A stretch of 64,000 nt of DNA, taken from Bacillus chungangensis (GTDB lineage Bacteria > Bacillota > Bacilli > Bacillales > Bacillaceae_C). The notes below the pieces were generated by a model, which was given only the letters and a program-made list of their open reading frames with translations, searched no databases and had not been told where the DNA came from. Of this stretch, positions 27,959 to 39,324 are shown piece by piece. The first letter of the stretch is position 1; each line of letters starts with the position of its first letter. The translations under genes and the position numbers were made by a program. The stretch is taken from assembly GCF_030812995.1 (NCBI RefSeq), contig NZ_JAUSTT010000006.1, forward strand, positions 124,001 to 188,000. Reading direction: 5' to 3'.

Positions 27959-28660
27959 ATGAAACGATATTTGCAAGCGACGAAATTGGTAGATTTTAAT
28001 CATCAATCTATTCAGTATTTGATTGCAGAGAAACAATGGAAACAAATCAAGGACGATGAAAAAATCAGACAAATATATGATTATGTACGTAATGAAATTA
28101 AGTTTGGCTATAATAGACGTGATGATATTTCTGCTTCAGAGGTTTTAAAAGACGGATATGGACAGTGCAACACAAAAAGCATTCTTTTGATGGCTCTATT
28201 ACGGGGAGCAGGCATTCCTTGCAGAATTCATGGGTTTTATATTGACAAGAGAATGCAAAAAGGAGCGCTTACTGGAATCACTTATTTATTTGCTCCAAAG
28301 AAAATTGTCCATGCATGGACAGAGGTTTATTTCAACCATGAATGGCAGGCACTAGAAGGTGTAATCATTGACGATTCCTTTCTCGATCAAGTAAAAGACA
28401 AGCTCTGCAGTTTTAACGATGGACACATTGGCTACGGTATTTCGATAAAAAACAAAGAACAGATCAATCTTTGCTGGCAAGGTGAAAGTACGTATATTCA
28501 AAGCTTTTCGATTACAGATGATCTCGGTTATTATGATAATCCAGATGATTTTTTTGCAAACTATCACAATACGAATGGGTTTATCAAACAGTATCTTTTT
28601 AATTTTATGCGCAAAAGAATCAATAAGAGACTCGATTTGATTCGAGACGGTAAATGGTAA
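27959..28660 (+). CDS. Transglutaminase-like cysteine protein
   Basis: A 233-residue protein with a transglutaminase-core domain: catalytic Cys in GYGQCNTKSILLMALLRGAG (near 70), His in VHAWTEVYFN (near 119) and Asp after EGVIID (near 138). RIHGFYIDKRM between them is typical. Bacterial members act as proteases, amidases or crosslinkers. No signal peptide. ATG chosen with AAAAGGG 9 nt upstream, in preference to a GTG three codons earlier that touches the site. Confidence 0.87.
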   Translation: MKRYLQATKLVDFNHQSIQYLIAEKQWKQIKDDEKIRQIYDYVRNEIKFGYNRRDDISASEVLKDGYGQCNTKSILLMALLRGAGIPCRIHGFYIDKRMQKGALTGITYLFAPKKIVHAWTEVYFNHEWQALEGVIIDDSFLDQVKDKLCSFNDGHIGYGISIKNKEQINLCWQGESTYIQSFSITDDLGYYDNPDDFFANYHNTNGFIKQYLFNFMRKRINKRLDLIRDGKW

Positions 28661-28772
28661 AAGAAATGCGACGTAATGAATGACATCCTTTAAAATAAAA
28701 GGGAGGAAACAGGAAATAATGTATGAAGAGCTGTTGAGGAATTCACGAGATTATAGTCTCATCTTTTTCGTT

Positions 28773-28921
28773 TGTAAAATGAACTCCCGAAGCTTCTCTC
28801 TACTTGCCGATAAGTGGGGACTCTCATCCCCCACTTATGTTTGCTGAACCAATCAGATCTTCCGCTTGCGATTCTAACTCTTTAAATTAGGAGCATATTG
28901 CTAGTTAGATTGGGATAAAAG
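28773..28921 (+). repeat. Dispersed structured repeat, copy C (diverged, short form)
   Basis: Stem 1 is ATAAGTGGGG/CCCCCACTTAT, with A-U where other copies have G-C or C-G; then GAACCAATCAGAT and the right end TAGTTAGATTGGGATAAAA. Stem 2 is degraded. No optional arm. Confidence 0.65.
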
Positions 28922-29122
28922 CAGAGCGGAATGTATTGTAAAGTTCATTGTTTTCACCATCGATTTCAATATCCATTTCTTGTTTTTATCAGAGCGATTT
29001 CTGATTCTTTAATCTCTCCATCCTTTTCTTTTTTCGGAATTTTAAAAGAAACTTCATCAATATTACCGTTTGATCAATCTCTCTTCCCTCTTTGTTTTAA
29101 ATGCTGAATAGAAACAGTAACT
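28922..29122 (-). other. Gene-free stretch with a possible coding relic
   Basis: Minus-strand frames give NIDEVSFKIPKKEKDGEIK and EIDGENNELYNTF with stops and shifts between them. It may be the tail of a decayed gene; I do not recognise the family. Confidence 0.25.
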
Positions 29123-30013
29123 TCACCGTTCTTTTATAAAATCTGTTACAACCTCCCTATATCGGTCTGGCTCCTCGCTATGAAGCATATGGCCGCATCC
29201 TTTAAATTCTACTATTTTTCCTTTTTTAACCTGATTATATTCGTTTATGTGCTTATCACATGTAACAGGATCGTATTCTCCAACGAGCAGCAATGAGGGC
29301 ACATGTAGCTCGGATAAATATGGAATAATAGATTCGAACATTCGACCTTCCTCTCGTAATTTTCTTAGGTGTACATCTGTCCTTTCAGAGAACGCTTCCC
29401 ATTCTTCATCTGTATAAACAGAATCGTCTGTCGCTACTTGATTAGGTGAATATATTTTTTCTTTTTCATCTCCCAATATTTCTCCTAATCGCAAGTAATG
29501 ATCAAAAAGTTCTTCTGTACGATAGAAGCCATTTGCATATTCTTCGCATTCATGGAAATGTTTCTTATCACCCTTAGAGAGAAACAACTTCCCTGCACAT
29601 TTCAATAGATTTCGAGCAGTCCATTCAAAATCAAATGTAGGATTCTCAAAGACTACTTTTGAAACAGACTGAGGATAATATTTCGTGTAGACTAAAGCCA
29701 AATAACCACCAAAAGAATGGCCAATAATCGCCCACTCTTTTATTCCAAGTTGAAGCCTAATATCTTCACAGTCTTCGATAATATCCATCATTCCGAATGA
29801 TTCATCATCACCTATTCTTTCAGAGCGCAAAACCCCTCGCTGATCAATTGCGATCACTTTTAATTCTTTTGAAAGCCTGCGTGCTTGATAGTAAACAAAC
29901 TCATAGCAGCTTTCTCCAGGACCTCCATGCAAGAACAATACCGCTGGCAAATGATTTTGGCCAAATATCTCTACATGTATTTTCTTTCCTCGAACAATAA
30001 GATGACTAGTCAT
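29123..30013 (-). CDS. Alpha/beta hydrolase, proline iminopeptidase-like
   Basis: A 296-residue hydrolase. Oxyanion motif HGGPGESCYEF near 30, nucleophile elbow GHSFGGY near 100, a helical cap (about 130-215), acid in LVGEYDPVT near 250 and the final His in GCGHMLHSEEP near 275. The HGGPG motif is characteristic of proline iminopeptidases and relatives, which remove N-terminal residues from peptides; other esterase roles are possible. ATG chosen with AGAGG 9 nt upstream. Confidence 0.88.
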   Translation of the reverse strand: MTSHLIVRGKKIHVEIFGQNHLPAVLFLHGGPGESCYEFVYYQARRLSKELKVIAIDQRGVLRSERIGDDESFGMMDIIEDCEDIRLQLGIKEWAIIGHSFGGYLALVYTKYYPQSVSKVVFENPTFDFEWTARNLLKCAGKLFLSKGDKKHFHECEEYANGFYRTEELFDHYLRLGEILGDEKEKIYSPNQVATDDSVYTDEEWEAFSERTDVHLRKLREEGRMFESIIPYLSELHVPSLLLVGEYDPVTCDKHINEYNQVKKGKIVEFKGCGHMLHSEEPDRYREVVTDFIKER

Positions 30014-30246
30014 GTACTCTACCTCTTTTAAAAATTTTATTTCCTTCAACAATATTAAGTATAACCGATCAGTAAGAAATTTCGCTGCTTTTCATTATTA
30101 ATAAAATAGAGGACTTCCAACATACAAAACAGGATGCCAATAAACAAATAAAAGTAGATAATAACCCTCAAAATTACCAATATGCAAGTCCCTCTATAGC
30201 AATTTCACATAAGCAAAGAACGATAAAACAGATGTATCCATTCTTA

Positions 30247-31149
30247 TTAAGTTTCTGTCATGATACCGCCATTCACATGCAGTACTTGACCAGTCACATA
30301 TGACGAATCATCAGATGCCAAGTAAATATAAGTAGGAGCAAGCTCAAACGGCTGGCCGGCTCTTTTCATCGGAGTGTCCCATCCAAATGTTTTTACATAC
30401 TCAGCGGAATAGCTCGATACAATTAACGGCGTCCAGATTGGTCCAGGCGCTACTGCATTCACCCGTATTCCTTGTTCCACTAATTGAAGAGACAACGAAC
30501 GGGTAAAGGACACGACAGCACCCTTGGTTGAGGAATAATCTACTAACAAAGGTGCGCCGGCATATGCTGTAACGGAAGCAGTGCTAATAATGGAGCTTCC
30601 CGGCTTCAAATATGGAAGCGCAGCTTTCGTCATAAAGAAAAGCGGGTAAATATTGGTGCGGTACGTGTTTTCCAATTGTTCGGTCGTGATATCCAAGATG
30701 CTCTCTTGGGGAAATTGTACGCCCTGATTTAAGACGAGAATGTCAATTTTTCCGAAACATTGCAGCGTCTTCTCCACTACTTCATATGAAAATTGCTCAT
30801 TTCTAAGGTCACCCGCTATTAACAAACAGCGCCGGCCATAGCTTGAAACCATTTGCCTTGTCGTTTCAGCATCTTGATGCTCATATAAATAGGCGATCAC
30901 TACATCTGCACCCTCTTTTGCAAAACCAATTGCCACCGCCCGGCCAATACCACTATCCCCACCTGTAATAATCGCAACCTTGCCATCCAATTTTCCGCTG
31001 CCTTTATATAGCGGATTATCAGAGATCGGCTTCGGCACCATCAAGTACTCGAGACCAGGCTGTCTTTCTTGATGCTGCGGCGGGAAGGTAACAGGTATGT
31101 TCTTACACTTTTTCTCATAACCATAATAAGGATACAATGGGATCATCAT
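30247..31149 (-). CDS. Short-chain dehydrogenase/reductase (general-stress type)
   Basis: A 300-residue SDR. About 45 N-terminal residues (YPYYGYEKKC, PPQHQERQPGLEYLMVPKP) precede the Rossmann fold, an extension typical of the YdaD/YhdF/YhxC stress proteins of Bacillus. Cofactor motif TGGDSGIGRAVAIGFAKEG, NQG, catalytic Ser in ISTASVTAYAG and YSSTKGAVVSF. Substrate unknown. Several start codons cluster; this ATG has AAAGGA 6 nt upstream. Confidence 0.87.
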   Translation of the reverse strand: MMIPLYPYYGYEKKCKNIPVTFPPQHQERQPGLEYLMVPKPISDNPLYKGSGKLDGKVAIITGGDSGIGRAVAIGFAKEGADVVIAYLYEHQDAETTRQMVSSYGRRCLLIAGDLRNEQFSYEVVEKTLQCFGKIDILVLNQGVQFPQESILDITTEQLENTYRTNIYPLFFMTKAALPYLKPGSSIISTASVTAYAGAPLLVDYSSTKGAVVSFTRSLSLQLVEQGIRVNAVAPGPIWTPLIVSSYSAEYVKTFGWDTPMKRAGQPFELAPTYIYLASDDSSYVTGQVLHVNGGIMTET

Positions 31150-31182
31150 CAACATTCCTTTTTTAATACCAAAGATATGCAC

Positions 31183-31637
31183 CCAGAAATGAAAGGTTCT
31201 TGGAGACGTCTGTAAGAAACGATGAGACGTTTAGGGCAGCCTCGTTTTAAAACGAAAGGAGGTTTTATTGCTGCGGACAAAAAGTATAATTGAAAGAAGT
31301 TATCTGCCATCTCGTTCTTTGATTACCCATCACTTTTAGGTAATGGGTAACTGACTGGATGTCAGTTTCTTCTTTTTAAAGCAATAAAAAAGGATCATTC
31401 AACCTTTACCGCTCAAAATATGAATAATAATTGCATTTGAAGAAAAGTTGAAGATTAAACATATTATACTATCTTTTTTCGGAATGATTGTCATAATAGA
31501 CTTTCCAACACTCAGTAAGTGGGGTCTTACTGCCAGTTAATAGGAGAAATAATCCTATTTTAAATGATACATCTAATGATTTCATACATAAATGAAAAAT
31601 AGCTTAGAATAGGAACTTTTTGAAAGGATGTTTTTTA
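31183..31637. other. Intergenic region upstream of the first CYP102A gene
   Basis: Contains a hairpin TACCCAT/ATGGGTA (about 31323-31351), a dyad ATAGGA-N7-TCCTAT (31540-31558) close to the P450 gene that might be an operator, and an isolated right-end remnant of the dispersed repeat. No gene and no match to the Bm3R1-type palindrome seen at the second CYP102A. Confidence 0.5.
31518..31540 (+). repeat. Isolated right end of the dispersed repeat (copy D)
   Basis: GTGGGGTCTTACTGCCAGTTA only; the rest of the element is missing. Confidence 0.6.
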
Positions 31638-34600
31638 ATGAAAAAAGACTGCAATATTCCAAAGCCAAAAACGTTTGGTCCACTTGGCCATTTGCCTTTA
31701 ATAGACAAGGATAGGCCAAGTCTTTCACTTTGTAGACTTGCAAATGAGTACGGTCCGATTTTTCGTTTTGAAACTCCTGTTGGTGATAGTGTGATTATTT
31801 CTGGTCATGAATTAGTTGCTGAAGTTTGTGATGAATCTCGTTTTGCCAAAAGTATTAAAGGTCCTCTAGAAAGAGTTCGCGCCTTTGCAGGCGACGGATT
31901 ATTCACAAGTTGGACGCACGAGTTCAACTGGCAAAAAGCCCATCATATCCTTCTTCCAACATTTAGCCAACAGGCCATGAAAGGATACCATTCTATGATG
32001 GTTGATATTGCCTCGCAACTCATTCAGAAGTGGGCGCGGCTTAATCCTAATGAGAGTATTGATGTACCAGAGGATATGACTCGACTTACACTTGACACGA
32101 TTGGTTTATGTGGGTTTAATTATCGTTTTAACAGTTATTACAGAGAGACCCCTCACCCTTTTATTACCAGCATGGGACGGACACTCGATGAAGCGATGCG
32201 TCAAGGCCAACGTTTAGATTTCCAAGACAAACTAATGGTGAGAACAAAACGACAATTTAAGCACGACATTCAATCGATGTTTTCATTAGTGGATAATATT
32301 ATTGCAGAACGAAAGCTACATGAAAATCAAGGTGAACATGATCTCCTTTCACTTATGTTAACTGGAGAAGATCCAGAAACAGGCGAAAAACTAGACGATG
32401 AAAATATTCGTTATCAAATTATCACTTTTTTAATAGCTGGACACGAAACGACAAGTGGTTTACTATCGTTCGCTATCTATTTTTTATTAAAAAACCGTGA
32501 TAAGCTGGAAAAAGCTTATCAAGAAGTCGATCAAGTTTTAACAGATTCCATCCCTACTTATAAACAAGTGCTTAAACTTAAATATATACGTATGATTTTA
32601 AATGAATCTTTGCGCTTATGGCCAACAGCTCCAGGTTTTGCTCTTTATGCGAAAGAAGATACGTTGATTGGTGGCAAGTTTGCGATAAATAAAGAGGAAC
32701 GCATTGGAATCCTTATACCGCAGCTTCATCGAGATAAAGATGCATGGGGAGATGATGCAGAAGATTTCCGTCCTGAGCGGTTTGAAGATCCTAGTAAAAT
32801 TCCTCATCATGCTTACAAACCATTTGGAAATGGTGTTAGAGCTTGTATTGGTATGCAGTTTGCTCTTCATGAAGCAACTTTAGTAATTGGAATGATACTC
32901 CAACATTTCGAACTAATTGATTATACAAACTATCAGTTAGATATAAAACAAACGTTAACGTTAAAACCAAATGAATTTAAGATACGCGTTCAACCACGAA
33001 ATAGACCAATCACCCATACACTTCATCCAGAAACAGAAAAAGAGGAGAACTTAAAACAAGATGCTAAACCAATGGTTGATTCTCATCAAACGCCATTGCT
33101 TGTACTTTATGGATCGAATCTCGGTACCGCTGAAGGGATTGCGAGAGATCTTGCAGAACGCGCTAGATATTTAGGATTTCAAAGTAAAGTGGCGGCACTC
33201 GATCAATATGTCGGAAAGCTTCCTAATACTGGAGCTGTACTAGTGGTTGCCCCCTCTTACAACGGATACCCACCTGACAATGCTGTAGAATTCGTTCAAT
33301 GGCTTGAAAATATAGAAGGTGGAGAATTGAATGGTGTGATGTTTTCTGTATTTGGATGCGGGAATCGCAACTGGGCGAGCACATATCAACGTATTCCTCG
33401 ATTGATCGATGAACAATTGGCTGCAAAAGGAGCAACACGTATTTCCCCAATTGGTGAGGGTGATGCCAACGATGATTTTGAAGAGCACCTTGATGAATGG
33501 AAAAATCGTCTATGGAAAGAGGCTATAAACATTTTTCATTTAAAAGTCAATGAAGACAAAGAGCAAAAAGTAAGTACTCTTACCGTTCAATATGTAAGCG
33601 GACCAGTTGGCACCCCTATTGTCCAAACATATGATGCTTTTTTAGCACGAGTTGTTGAAAATAAAGAACTTCAGACAGAAAAAAGCAATCGCAGCACCCG
33701 TCATATTGAGATTGCTCTGCCAGAAACCATTGAATACCATGAAGGTGATCATTTAGGTGTTATTCCGCGGAATCGAGAAGAATTAGTCAATCGTATTTTA
33801 TCTCGATTTAAATTAAATAAGAACGATCATTTAATTCTTAATGGCGGTGGCCGTAATGTCGCCCATCTTCCAATAGGATATCCGGTCAGTGTTTATGATC
33901 TACTTGCCAACCATGTTGAATTACAAGAAGCCGTAACTCGTGCGCAACTTCGTGAACTAGCATCATTTACAGTTTGTCCGCCTCATAAGAAAGAATTGGA
34001 AGCTTTATTAGAAGATAAGACGTACAAGGATGATGTTTTGCGAAAACGTGTTACAATGATTGATTTACTTGAACAATACCCAGCCTGTGAATTGCCTTTT
34101 GAACGTTTTTTAGAGCTCCTTCCGTCTTTAAAACCACGCTATTATTCTATTTCCAGTTCACCGCATGCTGCAGCAGATCGTCTTAGCATTACAGTTGCGA
34201 TTGTACATGCGCCTGCTTGGAGTGGGCATGGTGAATACGAAGGGGTTGCTTCAAATTATTTAGCTCAATGTCAAGAAGGAGATGATATTGCTTGTTTTGT
34301 TCGTCATCCACAATCTGGATTTCAGTTGCCGGACAATCCTGAAACACCGATGATTATGATAGGACCAGGAACAGGAATTGCACCATTTCGAGGCTTTTTG
34401 CAAGCTAGACATTTTCAGAAAAAACAAGGAATGAAACTAGGAGAAGCTCACCTTTATTTTGGATGCCGCCACCCGAAACAAGATTATCTCTACCAAGCAG
34501 AACTAGATCAGGCAGAAAAAGAAGGAATTGTAACAGTTCATACAGCGTTTTCTCGTTTAGAAGAACACCCTAAGACATATGTTCAAGATTTAATGAAAAA

Positions 34601-34808
34601 AGATGGCAGTCATTTGATTCATTTACTGGACGAAGGGGCTCGGCTCTATATATGTGGCGATGGAAGCCGGATGGCTCCAGATGTGGAGGAAGCATTGTGC
34701 AGCGCTTATCAAGAAGTCCATACAGCTAGTGATCATGAAGCAAGAAATTGGCTAGCTGATCTACAGCATAAAGGACAATATACAAAGGATGTTTGGGCTG
34801 GGATATAA
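31638..34808 (+). CDS. CYP102A-type self-sufficient fatty-acid hydroxylase (copy 1)
   Basis: A 1056-residue fusion of cytochrome P450 and diflavin reductase, like P450 BM3 and B. subtilis CYP102A2/A3, which hydroxylates medium- and long-chain fatty acids near the omega end using NADPH. P450 part: I-helix [12 protein letters not shown], and heme loop [12 protein letters not shown] with the thiolate Cys near 400. FMN domain: [20 protein letters not shown] near 490 and [21 protein letters not shown] part: [40 protein letters not shown], and the C-terminal VWAG. ATG has GAAAGGAT about 9 nt upstream. No regulator gene adjoins it. Confidence 0.95.
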   Translation: MKKDCNIPKPKTFGPLGHLPLIDKDRPSLSLCRLANEYGPIFRFETPVGDSVIISGHELVAEVCDESRFAKSIKGPLERVRAFAGDGLFTSWTHEFNWQKAHHILLPTFSQQAMKGYHSMMVDIASQLIQKWARLNPNESIDVPEDMTRLTLDTIGLCGFNYRFNSYYRETPHPFITSMGRTLDEAMRQGQRLDFQDKLMVRTKRQFKHDIQSMFSLVDNIIAERKLHENQGEHDLLSLMLTGEDPETGEKLDDENIRYQIITFLIAGHETTSGLLSFAIYFLLKNRDKLEKAYQEVDQVLTDSIPTYKQVLKLKYIRMILNESLRLWPTAPGFALYAKEDTLIGGKFAINKEERIGILIPQLHRDKDAWGDDAEDFRPERFEDPSKIPHHAYKPFGNGVRACIGMQFALHEATLVIGMILQHFELIDYTNYQLDIKQTLTLKPNEFKIRVQPRNRPITHTLHPETEKEENLKQDAKPMVDSHQTPLLVLYGSNLGTAEGIARDLAERARYLGFQSKVAALDQYVGKLPNTGAVLVVAPSYNGYPPDNAVEFVQWLENIEGGELNGVMFSVFGCGNRNWASTYQRIPRLIDEQLAAKGATRISPIGEGDANDDFEEHLDEWKNRLWKEAINIFHLKVNEDKEQKVSTLTVQYVSGPVGTPIVQTYDAFLARVVENKELQTEKSNRSTRHIEIALPETIEYHEGDHLGVIPRNREELVNRILSRFKLNKNDHLILNGGGRNVAHLPIGYPVSVYDLLANHVELQEAVTRAQLRELASFTVCPPHKKELEALLEDKTYKDDVLRKRVTMIDLLEQYPACELPFERFLELLPSLKPRYYSISSSPHAAADRLSITVAIVHAPAWSGHGEYEGVASNYLAQCQEGDDIACFVRHPQSGFQLPDNPETPMIMIGPGTGIAPFRGFLQARHFQKKQGMKLGEAHLYFGCRHPKQDYLYQAELDQAEKEGIVTVHTAFSRLEEHPKTYVQDLMKKDGSHLIHLLDEGARLYICGDGSRMAPDVEEALCSAYQEVHTASDHEARNWLADLQHKGQYTKDVWAGI

Positions 34809-34816
34809 CGCTTCGA

Positions 34817-35052
34817 TACAGTGAAACTTCCATGAGTGGGGATTTTCTTTCATCCCCACTCATAAGAAATAGAACAAAGACTAAGGTCAAAAGCGTTCTC
34901 GAAAAAGGAAACCGCTTTTTCTTCGTTTGATGCTGATTCAAGAAGCTTTCCTTATTCTATCGTACCCGAACAATTGGGCATTTGCATTTCAGTTATCCCC
35001 CGCCTAGCGTTTCTAATTCCTCTGATTCTTTAGATAGAGATCTCGGGATAAA
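34817..35052 (+). repeat. Dispersed structured repeat, copy E (long form)
   Basis: Starts 9 bp after the CYP102A stop. Left end CAGTGAAACTTCC, stem 1 ATGAGTGGGG/CCCCACTCAT, arm beginning AATAGAACAAAGAC with hairpin CGAAAAAGGAAACCGCTTTTTC, then GAACAATTGGGCATTTG. The right end is decayed (AGATAGAGATCTCGGGATAAA). Confidence 0.8.
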
Positions 35053-35075
35053 CATACTATATGTTTTAAATTAAA

Positions 35076-35109
35076 AAAGAGTAGAATGCGATATAGACAT
35101 TCTACTCTT
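35076..35109 (-). terminator. Terminator of the S9 peptidase gene
   Basis: AAGAGTAGAATG / CATTCTACTCTT stem with T-run on the minus strand, 10 bp past the stop. Confidence 0.88.
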
Positions 35110-35118
35110 ACAATTTGC

Positions 35119-36903
35119 TTACTGATGTTTCTCCAAGAATTCTAACATTTGTTGATATACTTTGATTTCATTCTCTTTTTTCGAGAAGCCATGGCCTTCA
35201 TCTTCCAACACTAAGTATGATACATCTCTGCCTTTTTCACGTAAAGCTGCGACAATTTGATCTGACTCCTCCTTTACGACCCGTGGGTCGTTTGCACCTT
35301 GTATAACGAACATTGGTTTCACCATTTGATCTAAATAGGTGATTGGAGAGTCTTTCGTTAACCTTTCTTTGTCGCGTTCAGGATGCCCAAGCCATTGTTC
35401 CATCATCGGCTTCCAATGGTCTGGCACCGATTCAATGAATGTAAACAAATTAGATGGGCCAAAGATATCGACACATGCTTTAAAGTATTCAGGATGACGG
35501 CCAGCCAGTAATAGTGTCATATAGCCTCCATAGCTGCCGCCGACTAAAAATAAGTGATCTCGGTCGGTAATTTTTTGCTCAAATAGCCACTCAATTCCAG
35601 CAACACAATCGAGACGCGGCCCTTCTCCCCAGTCTCTCTCTACTAGTTTCGTAAAGGCAGCTCCATACCCTGTACTTCCTCTAAAGTTTGGAGCAAAAAT
35701 GGAGTAGCCTCTATTTAAGAAGCATTGAAACATCGAACGAAAGAACTTTCTTTCCCCGTATTGTGGACCTCCATGCGGCCAGAAAATCATATGGCCGTTG
35801 TCATAATCTGGCTTCGCCTTGAATAAAAGCGCTTCTATTTCCATTCCATCAAAAGAGGAATACGTAACAACTTCGGGTTCTACCATCTCATCTCGTGACA
35901 CGCCAAGCACTTGATTATTCGTTAGCTGTTCCCAAGATTTACTATCTTGTGTACGGAAAATATTGACTGGAATCGTTGCACTTTTACCTAATATGTATAC
36001 TGTACTTGAATCGGCCACTTGGATTTTATCAATAATATCAATTGGGCTGGATAGCTTCTCCAATTGTTTCGTTTTTACCTCATAGCGATATAGCTCGTCT
36101 TGTACACCGTTTTCCGTAACAAGATAGAAAATTTCCTTCTGTTTGTCCCACTCAATAGCCTTGATGCTTTGCTTATCAACGGAAACGACTCGGGAAATTG
36201 AACGTTTCTCAAGATCATATTTGGCAAGATAATCGAACTCTTCTTCATAGTTTGTAACGAAAAAAATCGTCGTTTCATCTACGAAGACAGGGTTAGAAAC
36301 AACATGCACTTTTTCAGGGTCAGGAGTTAAAGACAGCCATTCTTCCCCGCTTTTTACATGAGCAGTCATATAAGTGTTTGCAAATATTTGCATAAAAACG
36401 TGATGATTTCCTTCATCAGATACAGCTAGTAAATAAGTAGTCCTTTTTTCTCCTTCATGAAGAAGTATATCTTCGCCTGTCTCTAAATCTCTCACTCTCG
36501 TATTTAAAAACGATGGATTATCTTTTGACGTCATGTAATAAAGTTTTTTTCCATCTTTCGTCAGCTTTGCAAAATAAAACTTATCTGTTTTATCTCCAGT
36601 GATTAGCGGCTGAGGAATTCCACCTTCTGGAGGAAGCGCGTATATTTGATAATTTTCGTCCCCATCATGATCAAAGCCCGCTAGAACGAAACGATTTTCA
36701 GGGTCCATTTTTATAAAGTTGCAGTTCTCTTCTTTATGAGAAAATTGATACGGGTAATTGTTTGGAAAATCAATTGCCCATAAGTTCATGCTGCCATTCA
36801 GGTTAGAACTAAATATCAGGCGTTTTTCATCCTTGCTAATGGTAAAATCACCAATATTATACGTTCTAAAATACTGCTCAACTGTTGGTTTTGGAAATTG
36901 CAT
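35119..36903 (-). CDS. S9-family serine peptidase (acylaminoacyl/prolyl oligopeptidase type)
   Basis: A 594-residue cytoplasmic peptidase: an N-terminal beta-propeller (about 1-340; repeated blades such as LIFSSNLNGSMNLWAID and FVLAGFDHDGDENYQIYAL) gates an alpha/beta-hydrolase domain with nucleophile GGSYGGYMTLL (near 445), Asp in QGANDPRV (near 530) and His in DEGHGFSKKEN (near 565). HGGPQYGERKFF supplies the oxyanion hole. It would cleave short peptides. No signal sequence. AAGGGGG precedes the ATG. Confidence 0.92.
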   Translation of the reverse strand: MQFPKPTVEQYFRTYNIGDFTISKDEKRLIFSSNLNGSMNLWAIDFPNNYPYQFSHKEENCNFIKMDPENRFVLAGFDHDGDENYQIYALPPEGGIPQPLITGDKTDKFYFAKLTKDGKKLYYMTSKDNPSFLNTRVRDLETGEDILLHEGEKRTTYLLAVSDEGNHHVFMQIFANTYMTAHVKSGEEWLSLTPDPEKVHVVSNPVFVDETTIFFVTNYEEEFDYLAKYDLEKRSISRVVSVDKQSIKAIEWDKQKEIFYLVTENGVQDELYRYEVKTKQLEKLSSPIDIIDKIQVADSSTVYILGKSATIPVNIFRTQDSKSWEQLTNNQVLGVSRDEMVEPEVVTYSSFDGMEIEALLFKAKPDYDNGHMIFWPHGGPQYGERKFFRSMFQCFLNRGYSIFAPNFRGSTGYGAAFTKLVERDWGEGPRLDCVAGIEWLFEQKITDRDHLFLVGGSYGGYMTLLLAGRHPEYFKACVDIFGPSNLFTFIESVPDHWKPMMEQWLGHPERDKERLTKDSPITYLDQMVKPMFVIQGANDPRVVKEESDQIVAALREKGRDVSYLVLEDEGHGFSKKENEIKVYQQMLEFLEKHQ

Positions 36904-37078
36904 CGTTTTTCCCCCTTCTCATTTTTATTAAATTCTGACAAACACATGAAAACAGGTCTGTTTTTTTTTACATACCAGTCGCATGATTTAAGTTAAAAGC
37001 TTTCCCATATATATGAACTAGCACGATGGATAATACTAGATTATACTAATTCATTTTTTATTTCTATTGAAAAGTGCG

Positions 37079-38848
37079 TTATACAAGGTCATCGCTTAAT
37101 GCAAGAAACTGGTGAACATTAGCATATAAGCGCTCTAATGTCTGTTCCCAAAAGATAGGCTCTTGAAGATTAACAGCAAAGTATTTTTCCCCTAACGCTT
37201 CTATAGTTAGTTGTGATGCGTCTTTGAATATCGTTTTTAATTGTTCACTGCGATTATTTTTATTTTTTAAAAAATCATATATTCCTATGCTTAATAAATG
37301 AGCAACTGTATATGGATAGTGAACAAAAGGCATCCGTGTCATATAAAAATGACGAAGAGCAGCCCAAAATGCAGGTTCAAAATTGTCAAGAATGCCGCCA
37401 TATGCTTCTTTTTGTGCTTGTACCATCAGCTCATTTAATTGTGCAACAGCAACAATCTTTTCTTGACGCTTTTGATAAAAGGAACGCTCAAATAAATAGC
37501 GGACATGTCCATTTAAAAGAATTCCAACATCCCGTATTAGCAGATTATTTAATATTTGTAATTTTTCTTCTACACTTTCAACTTTTTGCAGAGCAGCATC
37601 CATAACAATCGTTTCTGTTAGAGTAGAAGAAATTTCAGCTATCGTAGGCGGGATATTTTGCAAAAACATCGGCAATTCATATAAATGAAAGTAATGATAA
37701 GCATGGCCAAGCTCATGGGCAAGCACACCTGTACTTGCTAAGTCATGTTGAAAAGTCATCATGATTCGCGGCTCTTTCCACTTTGGAAAAGATGCACAGA
37801 AAGCGCCAATTGTTTTGTTTTCTTTACTTCCCGCATCAATCCAATTTGATTGATAGGTATGCTCAACAAAATCTGCCATCTCTGGAGAGAATGACTGAAG
37901 CTGCTGTTGTATAAATCCTATTGCTTCTTGGAAAGAAAGCTCTGTGTTATTTTTATTTGCGATTGGGAGAGGTGCGAATTGATCAGACCAACAAATAGAA
38001 TCTGCGCGCAAAAGTTGTTTTTTTCTTCGCAAATAGGCTAAAAGTGGCTCTCTTTTAGCTGAAAATGTATCCCACATCACTTCAACCGTTTTTTCTTCAA
38101 TTCGATTTTGTAGAAAGCTATCTTCCATTATAGCGGTTGAGTTTCTTGTGTTCTGTACTTGTAAACGGAAGCCAGCGATATGATTTAACGCTTTAGCACA
38201 AAGATCAGCTTGCTCCTCCCAGCCTTCCTTCCATTTCTGAAAATAAACAAGCCGTTCCTTGCGATCAGCACCGTAATAAACTGTTTTTACGCCTTTTGCA
38301 GCAGGAATTGTTTGTCCATCTACATGAAGGACTACTTTACTTGCAATCGCTGTATAAAGATCACCCCATGCATGTAATCCATCGCCTTCAACCATTTTAA
38401 AAGCATGCTCTGCTTCAAGATTGCCTTTTTTCGCTTGCTGCTGTAAACGCATTTGAATGATCGGTGCAACTGGAATCATCTCTTCATCTTGCAATACTTC
38501 CTCTACTAACTTACTAGAAAGTTGAACAAGAATATCTAAAGCAGTTTGACAATTTTGTTCCAATCCAGCTAATATGTTGATTTCTCCTAAAAGCTGACGA
38601 GCTTGTTCATCTGCAGTATCATACGATGTTAGACAAATAGCGACTTCATAAGCTTGGTACCATTCTTTTAATAGCGCTTGACTTTCTAAGATGAGTGTCT
38701 TTATTTCTTCGACTGTAACCGTTTCAAGTCTTTGCTTTGCTTCTTTCAAAGCTGCTTCCAGTTTCTTTGCTGACACGACTGCACGTTTCACATCATCATG
38801 TAGAGAATGGTATTGAACTTTTTCTTGTAAATCCCATTGATCCCCCAT
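37079..38848 (-). CDS. M3-family oligoendopeptidase
   Basis: A 589-residue zinc metallopeptidase related to PepF. The zinc motif is VLAHELGHAYHYF (HExxH near 390) with the third ligand Glu in IAEISSTLTET, about 28 residues on. Downstream YFxxR-like elements (HFYMTRMPFVHYPYTV) complete the active site. The N-terminal half is helical and forms the substrate channel wall. It degrades cytoplasmic oligopeptides. The second ATG is preferred, 7 nt after AAGGGAG; the first lies 2 nt from it. Confidence 0.92.
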   Translation of the reverse strand: MGDQWDLQEKVQYHSLHDDVKRAVVSAKKLEAALKEAKQRLETVTVEEIKTLILESQALLKEWYQAYEVAICLTSYDTADEQARQLLGEINILAGLEQNCQTALDILVQLSSKLVEEVLQDEEMIPVAPIIQMRLQQQAKKGNLEAEHAFKMVEGDGLHAWGDLYTAIASKVVLHVDGQTIPAAKGVKTVYYGADRKERLVYFQKWKEGWEEQADLCAKALNHIAGFRLQVQNTRNSTAIMEDSFLQNRIEEKTVEVMWDTFSAKREPLLAYLRRKKQLLRADSICWSDQFAPLPIANKNNTELSFQEAIGFIQQQLQSFSPEMADFVEHTYQSNWIDAGSKENKTIGAFCASFPKWKEPRIMMTFQHDLASTGVLAHELGHAYHYFHLYELPMFLQNIPPTIAEISSTLTETIVMDAALQKVESVEEKLQILNNLLIRDVGILLNGHVRYLFERSFYQKRQEKIVAVAQLNELMVQAQKEAYGGILDNFEPAFWAALRHFYMTRMPFVHYPYTVAHLLSIGIYDFLKNKNNRSEQLKTIFKDASQLTIEALGEKYFAVNLQEPIFWEQTLERLYANVHQFLALSDDLV

Positions 38849-39104
38849 CTTCATGCTCCCTTCAATAAAGTTTGACTATCGAAACATCTTTTAGTCTGTT
38901 TATTCACATATAATGAGCTTAAATATGCAGTTTGAGAACAGATCATGTCTTCGTTCTTTTTAACTATTTTGATTATGACATAAATGTTCCTCTAATGAAA
39001 CTTATTGCTTATCAATTCGTATATAAAGAGAAACTTTCAAAATATGGACAGTAAATGCGGTATAGACATCACGAAATACAGAAAAATGGATTTATGTCCA
39101 ACTC

Positions 39105-39293
39105 TACTGGAGGTTGAGCAATCATTGTTTCTCTCATCATTAACTGATTGTTGGGGTTAAAAACAACCTCGTACATACTAATTCTGCCGAGCTGAACAAA
39201 TTGGACATTTACTAGTTTTGAAGTGAGAAGTAAAAGTCAAAGGCAAGAGCGGCTCATTTCTCACTTCTAGGACAGTTTGATGTGGGATACATA
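39105..39293 (+). repeat. Possible dispersed repeat, highly decayed copy J
   Basis: Keeps CTCTCATCATTAACTG, GAGCTGAACAAATTGGACATTTACTAG (split here by small changes from the family form) and the right end GTTTGATGTGGGATA. It fills most of the gap between the peptidase and pssA; the rest of that gap holds no gene. Confidence 0.4.
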
Positions 39294-39324
39294 TGTCATA
39301 TAATAATACGGAGGATAATGACCA